64,000 bases of DNA from Vulcanimicrobiota bacterium (GTDB lineage Bacteria > Vulcanimicrobiota > Xenobia > Xenobiales > JADMJV01), in NCBI GenBank assembly GCA_023447635.1, contig JAEXNA010000111.1, forward strand, positions 34,905 through 98,904, given 5' to 3'. The notes beneath the pieces were generated by a model. It was not told where the DNA came from and made no database searches. It was given only the letters and a program-made list of their open reading frames with translations. Below are positions 63,826 through 64,000 of the stretch, piece after piece. Within the stretch, counting starts at the first letter, position 1; each line of letters begins with the position of its first letter. A program made the translations under genes and the position numbers.

Positions 63826-64000
63826 TCCCAGCACCTTCTCTGGTCGTCCTCTGTCGAGCCGAGGCGCGGAGGGGCCCTGGACTGGGGTTGGAGGGGAGGG
63901 GCGGATGTTGGAGAGGGGGAGCGGCCTGACGCGACCATGAGGGACCGAGGGTCTCTCGGCCGGGTCTCCCCACCCGCCCCCGGGGGGGGGGGGGGGGGGG
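63826..64000. other. non-coding end region finishing in a G homopolymer
   Basis: No gene is supported in these 175 bp. The DNA is G-rich and ends in 19 consecutive G's (63982-64000), preceded by CCCCC. This may be a sequencing or assembly artefact at a contig edge. Confidence 0.6.

Overview
The window is about 64 kb of GC-rich bacterial chromosome carrying roughly 50 protein genes, two tRNAs and two large intergenic repeat clusters. No phage, plasmid, insertion sequence or CRISPR array is visible. The organism looks like a diderm from an uncultured lineage. A giant TamB-like protein, paired GT9 heptosyltransferase-like enzymes and periplasmic HtrA point to an outer membrane. The order wecA-wecB-atp operon-murA-MreB-like and the order pgpH-ybeY-dgkA recall Firmicutes, Armatimonadota and related Terrabacteria. 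An Armatimonadota or Vulcanimicrobiota/Eremiobacterota-type bacterium is a reasonable guess, but the sequence alone does not settle it.

Layout. 0-1.2 kb: the 3' end of an unknown membrane protein, convergent with a secreted DA1-like zinc peptidase. 1.3-13.6 kb: a long, tightly overlapping + strand run (pgpH, ybeY, dgkA, CBS/CorC protein, GT9, GT2, GT9, aspS, cdd, unknown, ABC permease, TPR protein). 13.6-14.4 kb: repeat cluster A. 14.4-26 kb, - strand: a proteostasis block (tig-clpP-clpX and grpE-dnaK-dnaJ) with htrA, rarA, two small unknown proteins and a two-tRNA operon. 26-35 kb: mixed singletons, including two putative beta-propellers, a hydrolase, bifunctional tyrA, folB-folK with a FolM-like reductase, a Ser/Thr kinase and a degenerate GGDEF protein. 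35-47.5 kb: wecA, wecB, a complete F-type ATP synthase operon with two b-type subunits, murA and a highly diverged MreB-like protein. 47.6-53.5 kb: one 1965-residue TamB-like gene. 53.5-54.1 kb: repeat cluster B. 54.1-64 kb: tandem PilZ protein, thioredoxin-fold protein without its cysteines, valS, a moxR-DUF58-transglutaminase operon, and ftsZ.

The most striking non-genic signal is the pair of repeat clusters A and B. By hand alignment they share a ~418-bp core, about 93% identical, in opposite orientation ~39.4 kb apart. The core contains nested inverted repeats, and its hairpins keep pairing although their bases change. Many short hairpins of the form CACGGAC-loop-GTCCGTG surround it. This looks like a non-coding, structured, mobile or recombinogenic element (REP/BIME/MITE-like). 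The second item is the actin-like protein after murA, which aligns along its length with MreB but has lost the nucleotide-binding glycine motifs.

Functionally the window joins envelope building (wecA/wecB, murA, dgkA, glycosyltransferases, TamB, FtsZ, MreB-like), energy (ATP synthase), protein quality control, translation (aspS, valS, tRNAs), folate/aromatic metabolism and traces of cyclic-dinucleotide signalling (PgpH, PilZ, degenerate GGDEF).
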